From contig DATMEB010000004.1 in assembly GCA_035557095.1 (NCBI GenBank), positions 1-29,199 on the forward strand: 29,199 nt of DNA, in the 5' to 3' direction. The stretch is from JALZDI01 sp035557095. GTDB lineage: Bacteria > Actinomycetota > Actinomycetes > Propionibacteriales > Nocardioidaceae. The notes under the pieces are model-generated. The model saw nothing but the letters and a program-made list of their open reading frames with translations, was not told the DNA's origin and did not search any database. Below, piece by piece: positions 15,307 through 22,089 of this stretch; the first letter of the stretch is position 1, and each line of letters opens with the position of its first letter. Both the position numbers and the translations under genes were made by a program.

Positions 15307-16053
15307 GTGCGCAGGTTGCTGGAGAGTCGCGTGGCGGCCGTCGCGCTCGCAGCGGCACTGGTGGTCGCGATCGGGTCCACCGGCGCGGTTGCGGCGAGTC
15401 TCATCCGGTCCGCGGACATCAAGGACCAGACCATCGCCGCGAAGGACCTCGGCCGGGGTGCGGTCAACACCTCCGAGCTGCGAGACAAGGGCGTCCTGAG
15501 CCGCGACGTGGCCGACGGCGGGCTGCGCCTGCGCGACCTCAGCGACAGCGTGCAGAACCGGCTCGGCGAGCAGGGCGCGAAGGGCGACCGCGGTGCACGC
15601 GGGATGCCCGGTGTCCGAGGTCCTCGGGGCCAGGAGGGGGACGACGGCGCCCTCGGACCGCAGGGTCCTCCGGGACCGCAGGGTCAGCAGGGCGTGCAGG
15701 GACCACCCGGTCCGCAGGGAGGGCAGGGTGTGCAGGGACCGCCCGGCCCGCCCGGATCGCGAGGCGTCCAGGGGCCCAGGGGGCCTCAGGGCGAGCCCGG
15801 CATCTTCGGCTACGAGCGCGTCGCCAGCACCACCGTCTACATCCCCGCGGACGGCAGGATGAGCGTCACCGCGACCTGTTCTCCGGGCAAGACGGTGATC
15901 AGCGGGGGGTACACCCAGGTCGGCAACGCCGAGATCCGCTCCTCCGACGCGACGACCGCGCTCGACGGCTGGTCGGTGTTGTTCGACAACACCGCCGAGT
16001 CGATCCTCGCCGAGGTGCACGTCAGCGCGATCTGCGCCAGCATCATGCCGTAG
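15307..16053 (+). CDS. Collagen-like (Gly-X-Y) surface protein with N-terminal membrane anchor
   Basis: 248 residues from a GTG at 15307 (GGGGG about 6 bases upstream). Residues 8-32 are a hydrophobic signal anchor or signal peptide. Residues about 33-86 hold the helical pattern SADIKDQTIAAKDLGRGAVN...SELRDKGVLSRDVADGGL, seen before collagen repeats in actinobacterial surface proteins. Residues 87-165 are 26 uninterrupted Gly-X-Y triplets, rich in Pro and Gln (GPQGPPGPQGQQGVQGPPG). A C-terminal globular domain of about 80 residues has two Cys (TCSPGKTVISGGY and ISAICASIM). It probably forms a trimeric stalk on the cell surface; the role is unknown. Upstream, TGTCCGGACA (15233-15242) is a perfect palindrome in the 135-base gap. 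Confidence 0.85.
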   Translation: MRRLLESRVAAVALAAALVVAIGSTGAVAASLIRSADIKDQTIAAKDLGRGAVNTSELRDKGVLSRDVADGGLRLRDLSDSVQNRLGEQGAKGDRGARGMPGVRGPRGQEGDDGALGPQGPPGPQGQQGVQGPPGPQGGQGVQGPPGPPGSRGVQGPRGPQGEPGIFGYERVASTTVYIPADGRMSVTATCSPGKTVISGGYTQVGNAEIRSSDATTALDGWSVLFDNTAESILAEVHVSAICASIMP

Positions 16054-16057
16054 CACC

Positions 16058-16106
16058 GGGTCACGGGCACTGGGTCACGGGCACTGGGGTCACGGGCAGT
16101 GGGTCA
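16058..16106. repeat. 14-bp tandem repeat GGGTCACGGGCACT, about 3.4 copies
   Basis: Copies start at 16058, 16072 and 16087 (the third has one change, CAGT for CACT, after one inserted G), with a partial fourth at 16101-16106. The array begins 5 bases after the collagen-like gene stop and its end is the stop codon of azlD (16104-16106). Confidence 0.85.
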
Positions 16107-16403
16107 GAGGCGCAGCAGCGCGGCGACGGCCATCCCGCAGACCACCGCGACGAGCATGGGCGCGCGCAGCCAACGGGCCACACCCGCGGCGCCGACACCG
16201 AGCACCTGCGGAGAGTTCAGGTTCGCCCAGTCCTCGCCGCCCAGCTCGACCACGATCAGGCCGGCGAGCAGCACCGGCGCCATGAGCGCGATGACCCTGC
16301 GGGCCGTCGGCGAGGGTGAACGGTCGCCGAGGGCCAGCGGGCCGATCGCCTTCAGCACGAAGTTCGCGACCGTGACCGCGAGCACGGGCAGCCACAGCTT
16401 CAT
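16104..16403 (-). CDS. azlD: AzlD-type branched-chain amino acid exporter, small subunit
   Basis: 99 residues with four hydrophobic segments (LWLPVLAVTVANFVLKAIGP; RVIALMAPVLLAGLIVVEL; QVLGVGAAGVARWLRA; PMLVAVVCGMAVAALLRL). The length and pattern fit AzlD (BrnE), the small partner of AzlC (BrnF) in exporters of leucine, isoleucine, valine or methionine. The ATG at 16403 overlaps the azlC stop codon by four bases (ATGA) and has GAGGAGG upstream, so the two are translationally coupled. The stop codon is formed by the end of the 14-bp tandem repeat that separates it from the convergent collagen-like gene. Confidence 0.87.
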   Translation of the reverse strand: MKLWLPVLAVTVANFVLKAIGPLALGDRSPSPTARRVIALMAPVLLAGLIVVELGGEDWANLNSPQVLGVGAAGVARWLRAPMLVAVVCGMAVAALLRL

Positions 16404-17098
16404 CGGCCTCCTCCTCGGCGACGGTGCGGGAAGCCCTCCGGAAGCGCGCCCAGCAGCGCGGCCGCGGTCGCGCCCAGCAGTGCGTTGCCGGGCGCGGTGA
16501 CCAGGAGCAGCCCGCCCGCGATCGCGGCACCGAGCGCGGCACCGACGACCGCTCGCCAGGACCGGCGCAGCTCCTCCATGGCCAGCATCAGGAAGAACGC
16601 CGGGAACACGACGTCGGCGCCGAGCGTGTTCATCAGGTCCGGTGACGGCTGGGTGATGACCCCCACCGCCGTGCCCGCGACCCAGAAGAGCCACTGCGGC
16701 GCGCTGGCTCCGACGAGGCGGGGCAGGTCGAAACGACCGCCGCCCTGGTGCGCGACGACGAACGCGGCGTCGGTCAGGGCCTGTGCCTGCAGCGCGCGAC
16801 GCACGCGCCCGCCGCTGAGACTGTCGTTCAAGGCGACGCTCATCACGAGGTAACGGGCGTTGATGAGCACGGCGGTGGCCACGGCCGACACGGCGCCGCC
16901 GGGTGACAGCGTCGTCAGCAGGGCGAACTGCGCCGAACCCGAGAACGCCGCCATCGAGAAGAACACGGGCAGCACCAGACCCCACCCGGCCGCACCCGCC
17001 GCCGCCCCGAAGGAGAGCGCGAGGACGAACACCGCCGCGCCCGGGCCGAACCCCAGCCGCATGCCCTCGACGAGGCCCTCCCGGGTGGCCGGCCTCAC
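16400..17098 (-). CDS. azlC: AzlC-type branched-chain amino acid exporter, large subunit
   Basis: 232 residues from a GTG at 17098 that overlaps the stop codon of the CGNR gene (GTGA). A longer open frame to 17278 is antisense-like extension into that gene. AzlC features: GMRLGFGPGAAVFVLALSFG near 14-33, FFSMAAFSGSAQFALLTTLS with the conserved GSAQFA, and LINARYLVMSVAL. Next come TDAAFVV and the QWLFWVAGTAVG segment. About six to eight membrane helices are expected. With AzlD it exports branched-chain amino acids, probably by proton antiport. Operon order CGNR-azlC-azlD suggests control by the CGNR protein. Confidence 0.9.
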   Translation of the reverse strand: MRPATREGLVEGMRLGFGPGAAVFVLALSFGAAAGAAGWGLVLPVFFSMAAFSGSAQFALLTTLSPGGAVSAVATAVLINARYLVMSVALNDSLSGGRVRRALQAQALTDAAFVVAHQGGGRFDLPRLVGASAPQWLFWVAGTAVGVITQPSPDLMNTLGADVVFPAFFLMLAMEELRRSWRAVVGAALGAAIAGGLLLVTAPGNALLGATAAALLGALPEGFPHRRRGGGR

Positions 17099-17805
17099 CG
17101 GTCCGCCCGCGCATCGCCGGAGGCTTCCGGGCCGTCGCCGGAGGCCGCCGACGACCGGAGGCGCTGGTAGTGCCGCCGCGCCCGCTTCCGGTTGCCGCAG
17201 TCGGCCGAGCTGCACCAGGTTCGCGACGCGTTCTTGGTCCGGTCGAGGAACAGCCAGCCGCAGTCGCGGTCGCTGCACTCCCGCAGCCTCGTCAGGTCCT
17301 CGAACTGCAGCAGCCGCCAGACCTCGAGCGTCAGCACGGTGGGCAGGTCATCCGGACCGCGCAGGTCGACCTCCCACCGCCACGGCACGACGGCGCCGAC
17401 CCGGGCCCGCGCGAGGGCGCGCGTGACCGCTCGGTGCACCCTCTCGACGTCGGCCTCCTCGACCGGCGACCCGAGCGCGATCGGCCGCAGCAGGCGATAC
17501 GCCGACTCCCGCAACCTGCGGATGCGCTCGAGCACCGCACCCGAGGCCGCTCTCGAGGTCGGCGCCGCAGCGTCCTGCTCGTCCGGCAGCATGCCGGTCG
17601 ACACCACCCACCGCAGCAGTGCGTCCGCGTCGGTCAGCCCGTCGGTCACCCGCGCCGGGTCGAGCCGCCAGGCCACGGTGTTGACGAGGTCGAGGGCGAC
17701 GTGCCCACCGATCAGCTCGGGCCGGACGTGACCGCCCGAGGCCCGCGCGGCTGCCGGGTCCGTCGCCGGGTGCCCGCGTCGGCTCTCCTGCCGTGCCCTG
17801 GTCAT
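17095..17805 (-). CDS. CGNR zinc-finger transcriptional regulator (ABATE domain)
   Basis: 236 residues from the ATG at 17805; the upstream part of the longer open frame crosses a palindrome and lacks coding character. The N-terminal ABATE-like half begins LIGGHVALDLVNTVAWRLDP (31-50). The C-terminal zinc finger has RECSDRDCGWLFLDRTKNAS and WCSSADCGNRKRARRHY, with Cys177, Cys182, Cys198 and Cys203 as ligands and the eponymous CGNR at 203-206. The family is thought to bind DNA or act as stress-linked regulators. As first gene of the azlCD operon, with a 30-bp inverted repeat just upstream, it is likely an autoregulator sensing amino acids or a related signal (inference). Confidence 0.88.
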   Translation of the reverse strand: MTRARQESRRGHPATDPAAARASGGHVRPELIGGHVALDLVNTVAWRLDPARVTDGLTDADALLRWVVSTGMLPDEQDAAAPTSRAASGAVLERIRRLRESAYRLLRPIALGSPVEEADVERVHRAVTRALARARVGAVVPWRWEVDLRGPDDLPTVLTLEVWRLLQFEDLTRLRECSDRDCGWLFLDRTKNASRTWCSSADCGNRKRARRHYQRLRSSAASGDGPEASGDARADR

Positions 17806-17816
17806 CCCGACCCAGG

Positions 17817-17846
17817 CTAACAGCCTAAACGGACTAAGCCTGTTAG
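17817..17846. promoter_or_regulatory. Inverted repeat upstream of the CGNR-azlCD operon
   Basis: CTAACAG (17817-17823) and CTGTTAG (17840-17846) are perfect arms; the inner parts (CCTAA and TAAGC) are also partly complementary. The centre lies about 26 bp upstream of the CGNR start, and the right arm covers the stop codon of the ANTAR gene. It could be the CGNR operator, or a hairpin ending the ANTAR transcript. Confidence 0.55.
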
Positions 17847-18256
17847 GGGATGGTGGAGTCGGGAGATGGCGCCTCGGCCCGGTCGAGCGACTCCCGCAGC
17901 CAGCCCACGAGGTCGGCGTCGAAGGCCGTCGTACCCTCACCACGAGACACCGCGATGAGCGCGTCGGCGATCGTGCGGAGCTTGATGTTGCGGTCCTGCG
18001 ACCAGCGGCGCAGCACCGCGAAGGCCCGCTCGGGCGGGATGCCGTATCGCAGGACCAGCGCGCCCTTGGCCTGCTCGATCACGGCTCTGCTGTCCATCGC
18101 CTCGCGCAGCTGCTCGTTCTCGAGGCGGAGGACCTCGGTGACGTCCTTGTCGGTACTCGGCCAGCCGTGCAGTGAGTCCAGCACCTGGTCGGCCGGCTCC
18201 TGCGCGTCAGGGTGTGGGGCGCCGTCGTCGGAAGGCGCGGCAGGGGACTGAGTCAT
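17843..18256 (-). CDS. ANTAR-domain protein
   Basis: 137 residues from the ATG at 18256 (AGGAA upstream). An acidic, Pro-rich N-terminus is followed by the ANTAR three-helix domain at about 57-110: LRLENEQLREAMDSRAVIEQ, AKGALVLRYGIPPERAFAVL and RRWSQDRNIKLRTIADALI. ANTAR domains bind paired hexanucleotide-loop hairpins in nascent RNA and prevent termination. No GAF, PAS or receiver domain is attached, so any signal must come from a partner. Such stand-alone ANTAR proteins are common in actinobacteria, often next to STAS or GAF genes. It is divergent from the MBL/rhodanese gene; the RNA targets are unknown. Confidence 0.9.
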   Translation of the reverse strand: MTQSPAAPSDDGAPHPDAQEPADQVLDSLHGWPSTDKDVTEVLRLENEQLREAMDSRAVIEQAKGALVLRYGIPPERAFAVLRRWSQDRNIKLRTIADALIAVSRGEGTTAFDADLVGWLRESLDRAEAPSPDSTIP

Positions 18257-18435
18257 GTAACGGTTCCTGGGCAACACGGTCCGGGTTGCAGCGTCACATC
18301 GTGCTGCCGGCTGATCCTCCAACCGCTTAGAAGATTACCGAACCCCACCAAGGGCCCCGCTCGAGGGTGAGACCGGCCGACGCGCAAACGCCCGTTGGCA
18401 CCGCGTCCGGGCCGCGGATCATCCACACTGAGACC

Positions 18436-19785
18436 ATGATCCGCGTCGAGACGATCAAGACCTCCGGCCTCGGTGACCACAGCTACCTGGCGACCGACGG
18501 CGAGGTCGCCGTCGTGGTCGACCCGCAGCGCGACATCGACCGGGTGCTGGCGCTGCTCGACGAGCTCGGAGTGCGGTTGACCTACGTCCTCGAGACGCAC
18601 ATCCACAACGACTACGTCACCGGAGGCCTGGAGCTGGCCGGCAGGCTCGGTGCGGAGTACGTCGTCTCCGCCGACGACGACGTCTCGTTCGACCGGCTCG
18701 CCGTACGCGACGGCGACGTCGTGGCCACCGGGCGGATGCGTGTGCGCGCGATGCACACCCCCGGCCACACCCACCACCACCTCAGCTACGTCCTCGAGGA
18801 CGAGACCGGGGAGCCGCAGGCGGTGTTCACCGGCGGGTCGATGCTGTTCGGTACGACCGGGCGCACCGACCTCGTCGGCGACGAGCACACGAAGGAGCTG
18901 ACCCACCTGCAGTTCTCATCGGCACACCGGCTCGTCCGCGAGCTGCCGCCGCAGACGCAGGTCTACCCCACGCACGGCTTCGGCAGCTTCTGCTCGGCGA
19001 CACCGGCCAGCGGCGATTCCTCCACGATCGGGCGCGAGGCCGAGGTCAACCCCGCGCTGACCCTGCCGGAGCAGGAGTACGTCGACACCCTGCTCGCCGG
19101 CCTCGACGTCTACCCCGCGTACTACACGCGGATGGCGCCGATCAACCGCACCGGCCCCGAGCCGGTCGACCTCTCGTTGCCCGAAGAGGTCAGCCCGGCC
19201 GAGCTGCGCCGGCGCATCGAGAACGGCGAGTGGGTCGTCGACCTGCGCGATCGCACGGCGTTCGCCGCCGGTCACCTGGCCGGCTCGTTGGGCTTCGAGC
19301 TGTCGACGAACTTCGTCACCTACCTCGGCTGGCTGTACCGCTGGGGCGCGGCACTGACCCTGGTCGGGGAGTCGGTCGACCAGGTCGCCCAGGCCCGGCG
19401 TGAGCTCGTCCGCATCGGCATCGACTCCCTCGCCGGGATCGCCGCCGGGGACATCGAGGCGCTGGCCGACGGAGAACGGCTGCGGTCGTACCCCGTCAGC
19501 GACTTCACCGGCCTGGCCAAGGCCCGGACCGAACGCACCGTGCACGTGATCGACGCCAGGCGGGGCGACGAGCGCTCGCGCGGCGGCGTCGAGGGGTCGC
19601 AGCACATCCCGCTGCACGAGCTCTCCGACCGCATCGACGAGATTCCCGAAGGCGAGGTCTGGGTCTACTGCGGCTCGGGGTACCGCGCCTCGATCGCGGC
19701 GTCGGTGCTCGACCGGCTGGGCCGCGAGGTCGTACTGGTCAACGACGACTACGCCTCGGCCAGGACGGCCGGGCTGGAGGGCTGA
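18436..19785 (+). CDS. MBL-fold/rhodanese fusion, persulfide dioxygenase-like
   Basis: 449 residues. The metallo-beta-lactamase domain (1-230) carries THIHNDYVTGG (His55, His57, Asp59), HTPGHTHHHLSY (His111) and TGRTDLVGD (Asp144). In ETHE1-type enzymes, iron is bound by the equivalents of His55, His111 and Asp144, so a mononuclear-iron persulfide dioxygenase is likely. The usual HxHxDH ends in Tyr60 here. Two rhodanese-like domains follow: about 253-345, lacking the catalytic Cys, and about 366-449, with Cys412 in VYCGSGYRAS. The product would be sulfite from glutathione- or mycothiol-type persulfides. The start at 18436 has only a weak ribosome binding site. Confidence 0.88.
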   Translation: MIRVETIKTSGLGDHSYLATDGEVAVVVDPQRDIDRVLALLDELGVRLTYVLETHIHNDYVTGGLELAGRLGAEYVVSADDDVSFDRLAVRDGDVVATGRMRVRAMHTPGHTHHHLSYVLEDETGEPQAVFTGGSMLFGTTGRTDLVGDEHTKELTHLQFSSAHRLVRELPPQTQVYPTHGFGSFCSATPASGDSSTIGREAEVNPALTLPEQEYVDTLLAGLDVYPAYYTRMAPINRTGPEPVDLSLPEEVSPAELRRRIENGEWVVDLRDRTAFAAGHLAGSLGFELSTNFVTYLGWLYRWGAALTLVGESVDQVAQARRELVRIGIDSLAGIAAGDIEALADGERLRSYPVSDFTGLAKARTERTVHVIDARRGDERSRGGVEGSQHIPLHELSDRIDEIPEGEVWVYCGSGYRASIAASVLDRLGREVVLVNDDYASARTAGLEG

Positions 19786-19801
19786 CACGACACGACGCGC
19801 G

Positions 19802-20191
19802 TCAGGCGATGTCGCCGACCGCGGCCTCGACCGACTCGTAGATCGGGCACACCGTCGCCACGTGGGTCAGGTCGAGCACGCGCCGGACGAACCTCGTCGG
19901 CCTCGTCAGGCACACCGACCCGGTGGTCCAGCCGGTACGTGCCACCGCCTGCACGAGCTCACCCACGCCCGAGCAGTCCATGAAGACCACGTGCTCCAGG
20001 TCGACCACGACCCGCGCACCCGGCTGTGCGATCGCCGCTACGAGCTCGTCCCTGAACTGCGGCGCCGAGGCGCCGTCGATCTCACCGGCCACCTCGAGCA
20101 CGGTGCACTCGGCACACCGGTAACGGTGCACCTCGAAGTCGCCCGGACCGTCGACAGGTCCGGGCAGGTGTCTGTGAGATCGGTTGGCCAC
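19802..20191 (-). CDS. STAS-domain protein, anti-anti-sigma factor type
   Basis: 129 residues from a GTG at 20191 with GGGAG 7 bases upstream. The STAS fold spans about 18-125: CTVLEVAGEIDGASAPQFRD, ARVVVDLEHVVFMDCSGVGE and a final VCPIYESVEAAV. Ser74 in MDCSGVGE is the expected phosphorylation site, controlled by an anti-sigma kinase. When unphosphorylated such proteins sequester the kinase and free a sigma factor. No kinase or SigF-type gene is next to it, although a group-2 sigma factor lies at 2789-3805. The 3' end meets the MBL/rhodanese gene within 16 bases, at GACGCGCGTC (19794-19803), a small perfect palindrome. Confidence 0.88.
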   Translation of the reverse strand: MANRSHRHLPGPVDGPGDFEVHRYRCAECTVLEVAGEIDGASAPQFRDELVAAIAQPGARVVVDLEHVVFMDCSGVGELVQAVARTGWTTGSVCLTRPTRFVRRVLDLTHVATVCPIYESVEAAVGDIA

Positions 20192-20267
20192 CGGCGTCTC
20201 CCTAGAAGCGACTACCTCGGTGGTACCGCGCGGGTGTACCGCTGTCCATCCTCCGCAGGGGCCATCA

Positions 20268-20298
20268 CCTGGCGTGCCGGACGGTATTCCGGACCAGG
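20268..20298. terminator. Hairpin downstream of the ssuD-like gene
   Basis: CCTGG (20268-20272) pairs with CCAGG (20294-20298), and CCGGA (20277-20281) with TCCGG (20288-20292), forming an interrupted stem-loop about 20 bases after the stop codon of the last gene of the sulfonate operon. No T-tract is seen. Confidence 0.4.
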
Positions 20299-20318
20299 CT
20301 CAGGCGTGAAATTTCGGC

Positions 20319-21479
20319 TCATGCCACGGCGAAGGGCACCATCCCGTCGGCCGACCCGCGGTCGGTCGCCCCATCGGACGCCGCGTCGGGATGGTTCCAC
20401 AACCCGCGTTCTCGCAGGATTGGCAGCACGCCCTCGCCGAACCAGTACGACTCCTCCAGGTGCGGGTAGCCCGAGAGCACGAACTCGCTGATGCCCAGGT
20501 CGGCGTACTCCTCGATCCTGTCCGCGATCTCGATGTGCGAGCCGACGAGTGCGGTGCCCGCGCCCCCACGGCCCAGGCCGACGCCGGCCCACAGGTTCGG
20601 CGCCACCGTGAGCCCGTCGGCCGAGCCGTGGTGCAGGTCGAGCATCCGGCGCTGCCCCTCCGACTCGCTACGCCGCAGGTTGGCCTGCACACGGGCCACC
20701 GTCTGCGGGTCGAGCCGGTCCAGCAGTCGCTGCGCCTCGGCCCACGCCGCTTCGGACGTGTCGCGTGCGATCACGTGCAGCCGGATGCCGAACCGCATCG
20801 GCCGGCCGACGTCCTTGGCGATACGCCGGATCCACGCCAGCTTCTCGGCAACCGCCGGCACCGGCTCGCCCCAGGTGAGGTAGACGTCGGCGTGCCGGGC
20901 CGCGACCGGTCCCGCGGCCGGGGACGACCCGCCGAAGTACAGCGGCGGCGTCGGGTCCGGCCGGCGCTGCAGCGTCGCCTCCTCGACCGACAGGTGCTGG
21001 CCGTCGAAGGTCACCGGACCGGACCCCTCCCACAGCCGCCGGACGATCGAGAGGAACTCGTCGCAGCGCTCGTACCTCGCGTCCTTGTCGAGGAAGTCGC
21101 CGAACGCGCGCTGCTCGTGCGCCTCCCCACCGGTGACGACGTTGAGCAGCAGCCGTCCCTGCGACTGCCACTGGAAGGTCGATGCCATCTGCGCCGACAG
21201 CGTCGGGCTCATCAGTCCCGGGCGGAACGCGGACAGGAACTTCAGCCTGCGGGTCGACTGCACGAGCATCGCGGTCGTGACCCATGCGTCCTCGCACCAT
21301 GCGCCGGTCGGCACCAGGGCGCCCTGGAACCCCATCTGCTCGGCAGCGGTGGACACCTGCGTGAGGTAGTCCAGCGTGGCGGGGCGGTCGCCGCCGGCAG
21401 CGCCGGGCTGACCGTGCCCGCCGCCGACGATGTCGCGCGAGTCGCCGTACGTCGGCAGGAACCAGTGGAAGTCAAGCAC
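20319..21479 (-). CDS. ssuD: FMNH2-dependent alkanesulfonate monooxygenase (SsuD-like)
   Basis: 386 residues from a GTG at 21479 with GAGGAGG upstream. It is a bacterial-luciferase-like TIM barrel very close to E. coli SsuD: FHWFLPTYGD (4-13), VPTGAWCEDAW with Cys62 aligning with SsuD Cys54, RRLKFLSAFRPGLMSPT, LLLNVVTGG, PPLYFGGSS, YLTWGEP, MRFGIRLHVIARDT, NLWAGVGLGRGGAGTALVG and VLSGYPHLEESY. It splits C2+ sulfonates to aldehyde and sulfite using O2 and FMNH2 from the adjacent reductase. A Gly-rich insertion near 17-32 and a short C-terminal tail differ from SsuD. The substrate range is unknown. Last gene of the operon, 10 bases after the reductase. Confidence 0.93.
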   Translation of the reverse strand: MLDFHWFLPTYGDSRDIVGGGHGQPGAAGGDRPATLDYLTQVSTAAEQMGFQGALVPTGAWCEDAWVTTAMLVQSTRRLKFLSAFRPGLMSPTLSAQMASTFQWQSQGRLLLNVVTGGEAHEQRAFGDFLDKDARYERCDEFLSIVRRLWEGSGPVTFDGQHLSVEEATLQRRPDPTPPLYFGGSSPAAGPVAARHADVYLTWGEPVPAVAEKLAWIRRIAKDVGRPMRFGIRLHVIARDTSEAAWAEAQRLLDRLDPQTVARVQANLRRSESEGQRRMLDLHHGSADGLTVAPNLWAGVGLGRGGAGTALVGSHIEIADRIEEYADLGISEFVLSGYPHLEESYWFGEGVLPILRERGLWNHPDAASDGATDRGSADGMVPFAVA

Positions 21480-21489
21480 GACAGCCTCC

Positions 21490-22044
21490 TCAGGCGCTCA
21501 GCCGTACGGCGTCCTGGGCCAGCGCGCGGCAGAACCCATCGACGACCTCTGTCAGTCCGGGCAACGCGTCACCGGTGATCGTGGTGACACCGTCCGGCCC
21601 GTCACTCTCGATGAACCGGTCGACCACGAGGAACCCCTGGACGACGTGACGTGCACCCATCGACTGCAGCACCGGACGCAGCGCGTAGTCCAGCGCGAGC
21701 GCGTGCGCCATGCTGCCGCCGGTCGCCAGCGGCAGGACGGTCTTGCCCTGCAGCGCGTACTGCGGCAGCAGGTCGAGCCACGACTTCAGCAGCCCGGTGT
21801 AGGCCGCCTTGTAGACCGGCGTGGCGATCACGACACCGTCGGCGCGGTCGAGCCGAGCCTCGGCGTCCGCGATGCGCGGATGGCTCACATCGCCGTGCTG
21901 CAAGGGTTCTGCGGGTAGGTCGAGGATGCGTAGGTGTTCGATGCGGTGTCCGGCGACGGCCAGGTCGGCGGCCACGTGGTCGAGCAGCTTGGCCGAGCGG
22001 GACTGCTGACGTGGCGACCCGGACACGGTGAGGATGTGCGACAT
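21490..22044 (-). CDS. ssuE: NAD(P)H-dependent FMN reductase (SsuE-like)
   Basis: 184 residues from the ATG at 22044 with GAGGAAGG upstream. The flavodoxin-like fold shows the phosphate-binding GSPRQQSRS (9-17), ATPVYKAAYTGLLKSWLDLL (74-93) and ALQGKTVLPLATGGSMAH. LALDYALRPVL follows, with Tyr120 aligning with Tyr118 of E. coli SsuE, the residue that makes the pi-helix typical of two-component reductases. It supplies FMNH2 to the monooxygenase encoded directly downstream. The match to SsuE over its whole length is strong. Confidence 0.93.
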   Translation of the reverse strand: MSHILTVSGSPRQQSRSAKLLDHVAADLAVAGHRIEHLRILDLPAEPLQHGDVSHPRIADAEARLDRADGVVIATPVYKAAYTGLLKSWLDLLPQYALQGKTVLPLATGGSMAHALALDYALRPVLQSMGARHVVQGFLVVDRFIESDGPDGVTTITGDALPGLTEVVDGFCRALAQDAVRLSA

Positions 22045-22089
22045 GGGGAACCTTCCTCGGGTTGGGTGGTCGTGGGGATCTGCGCTCGA

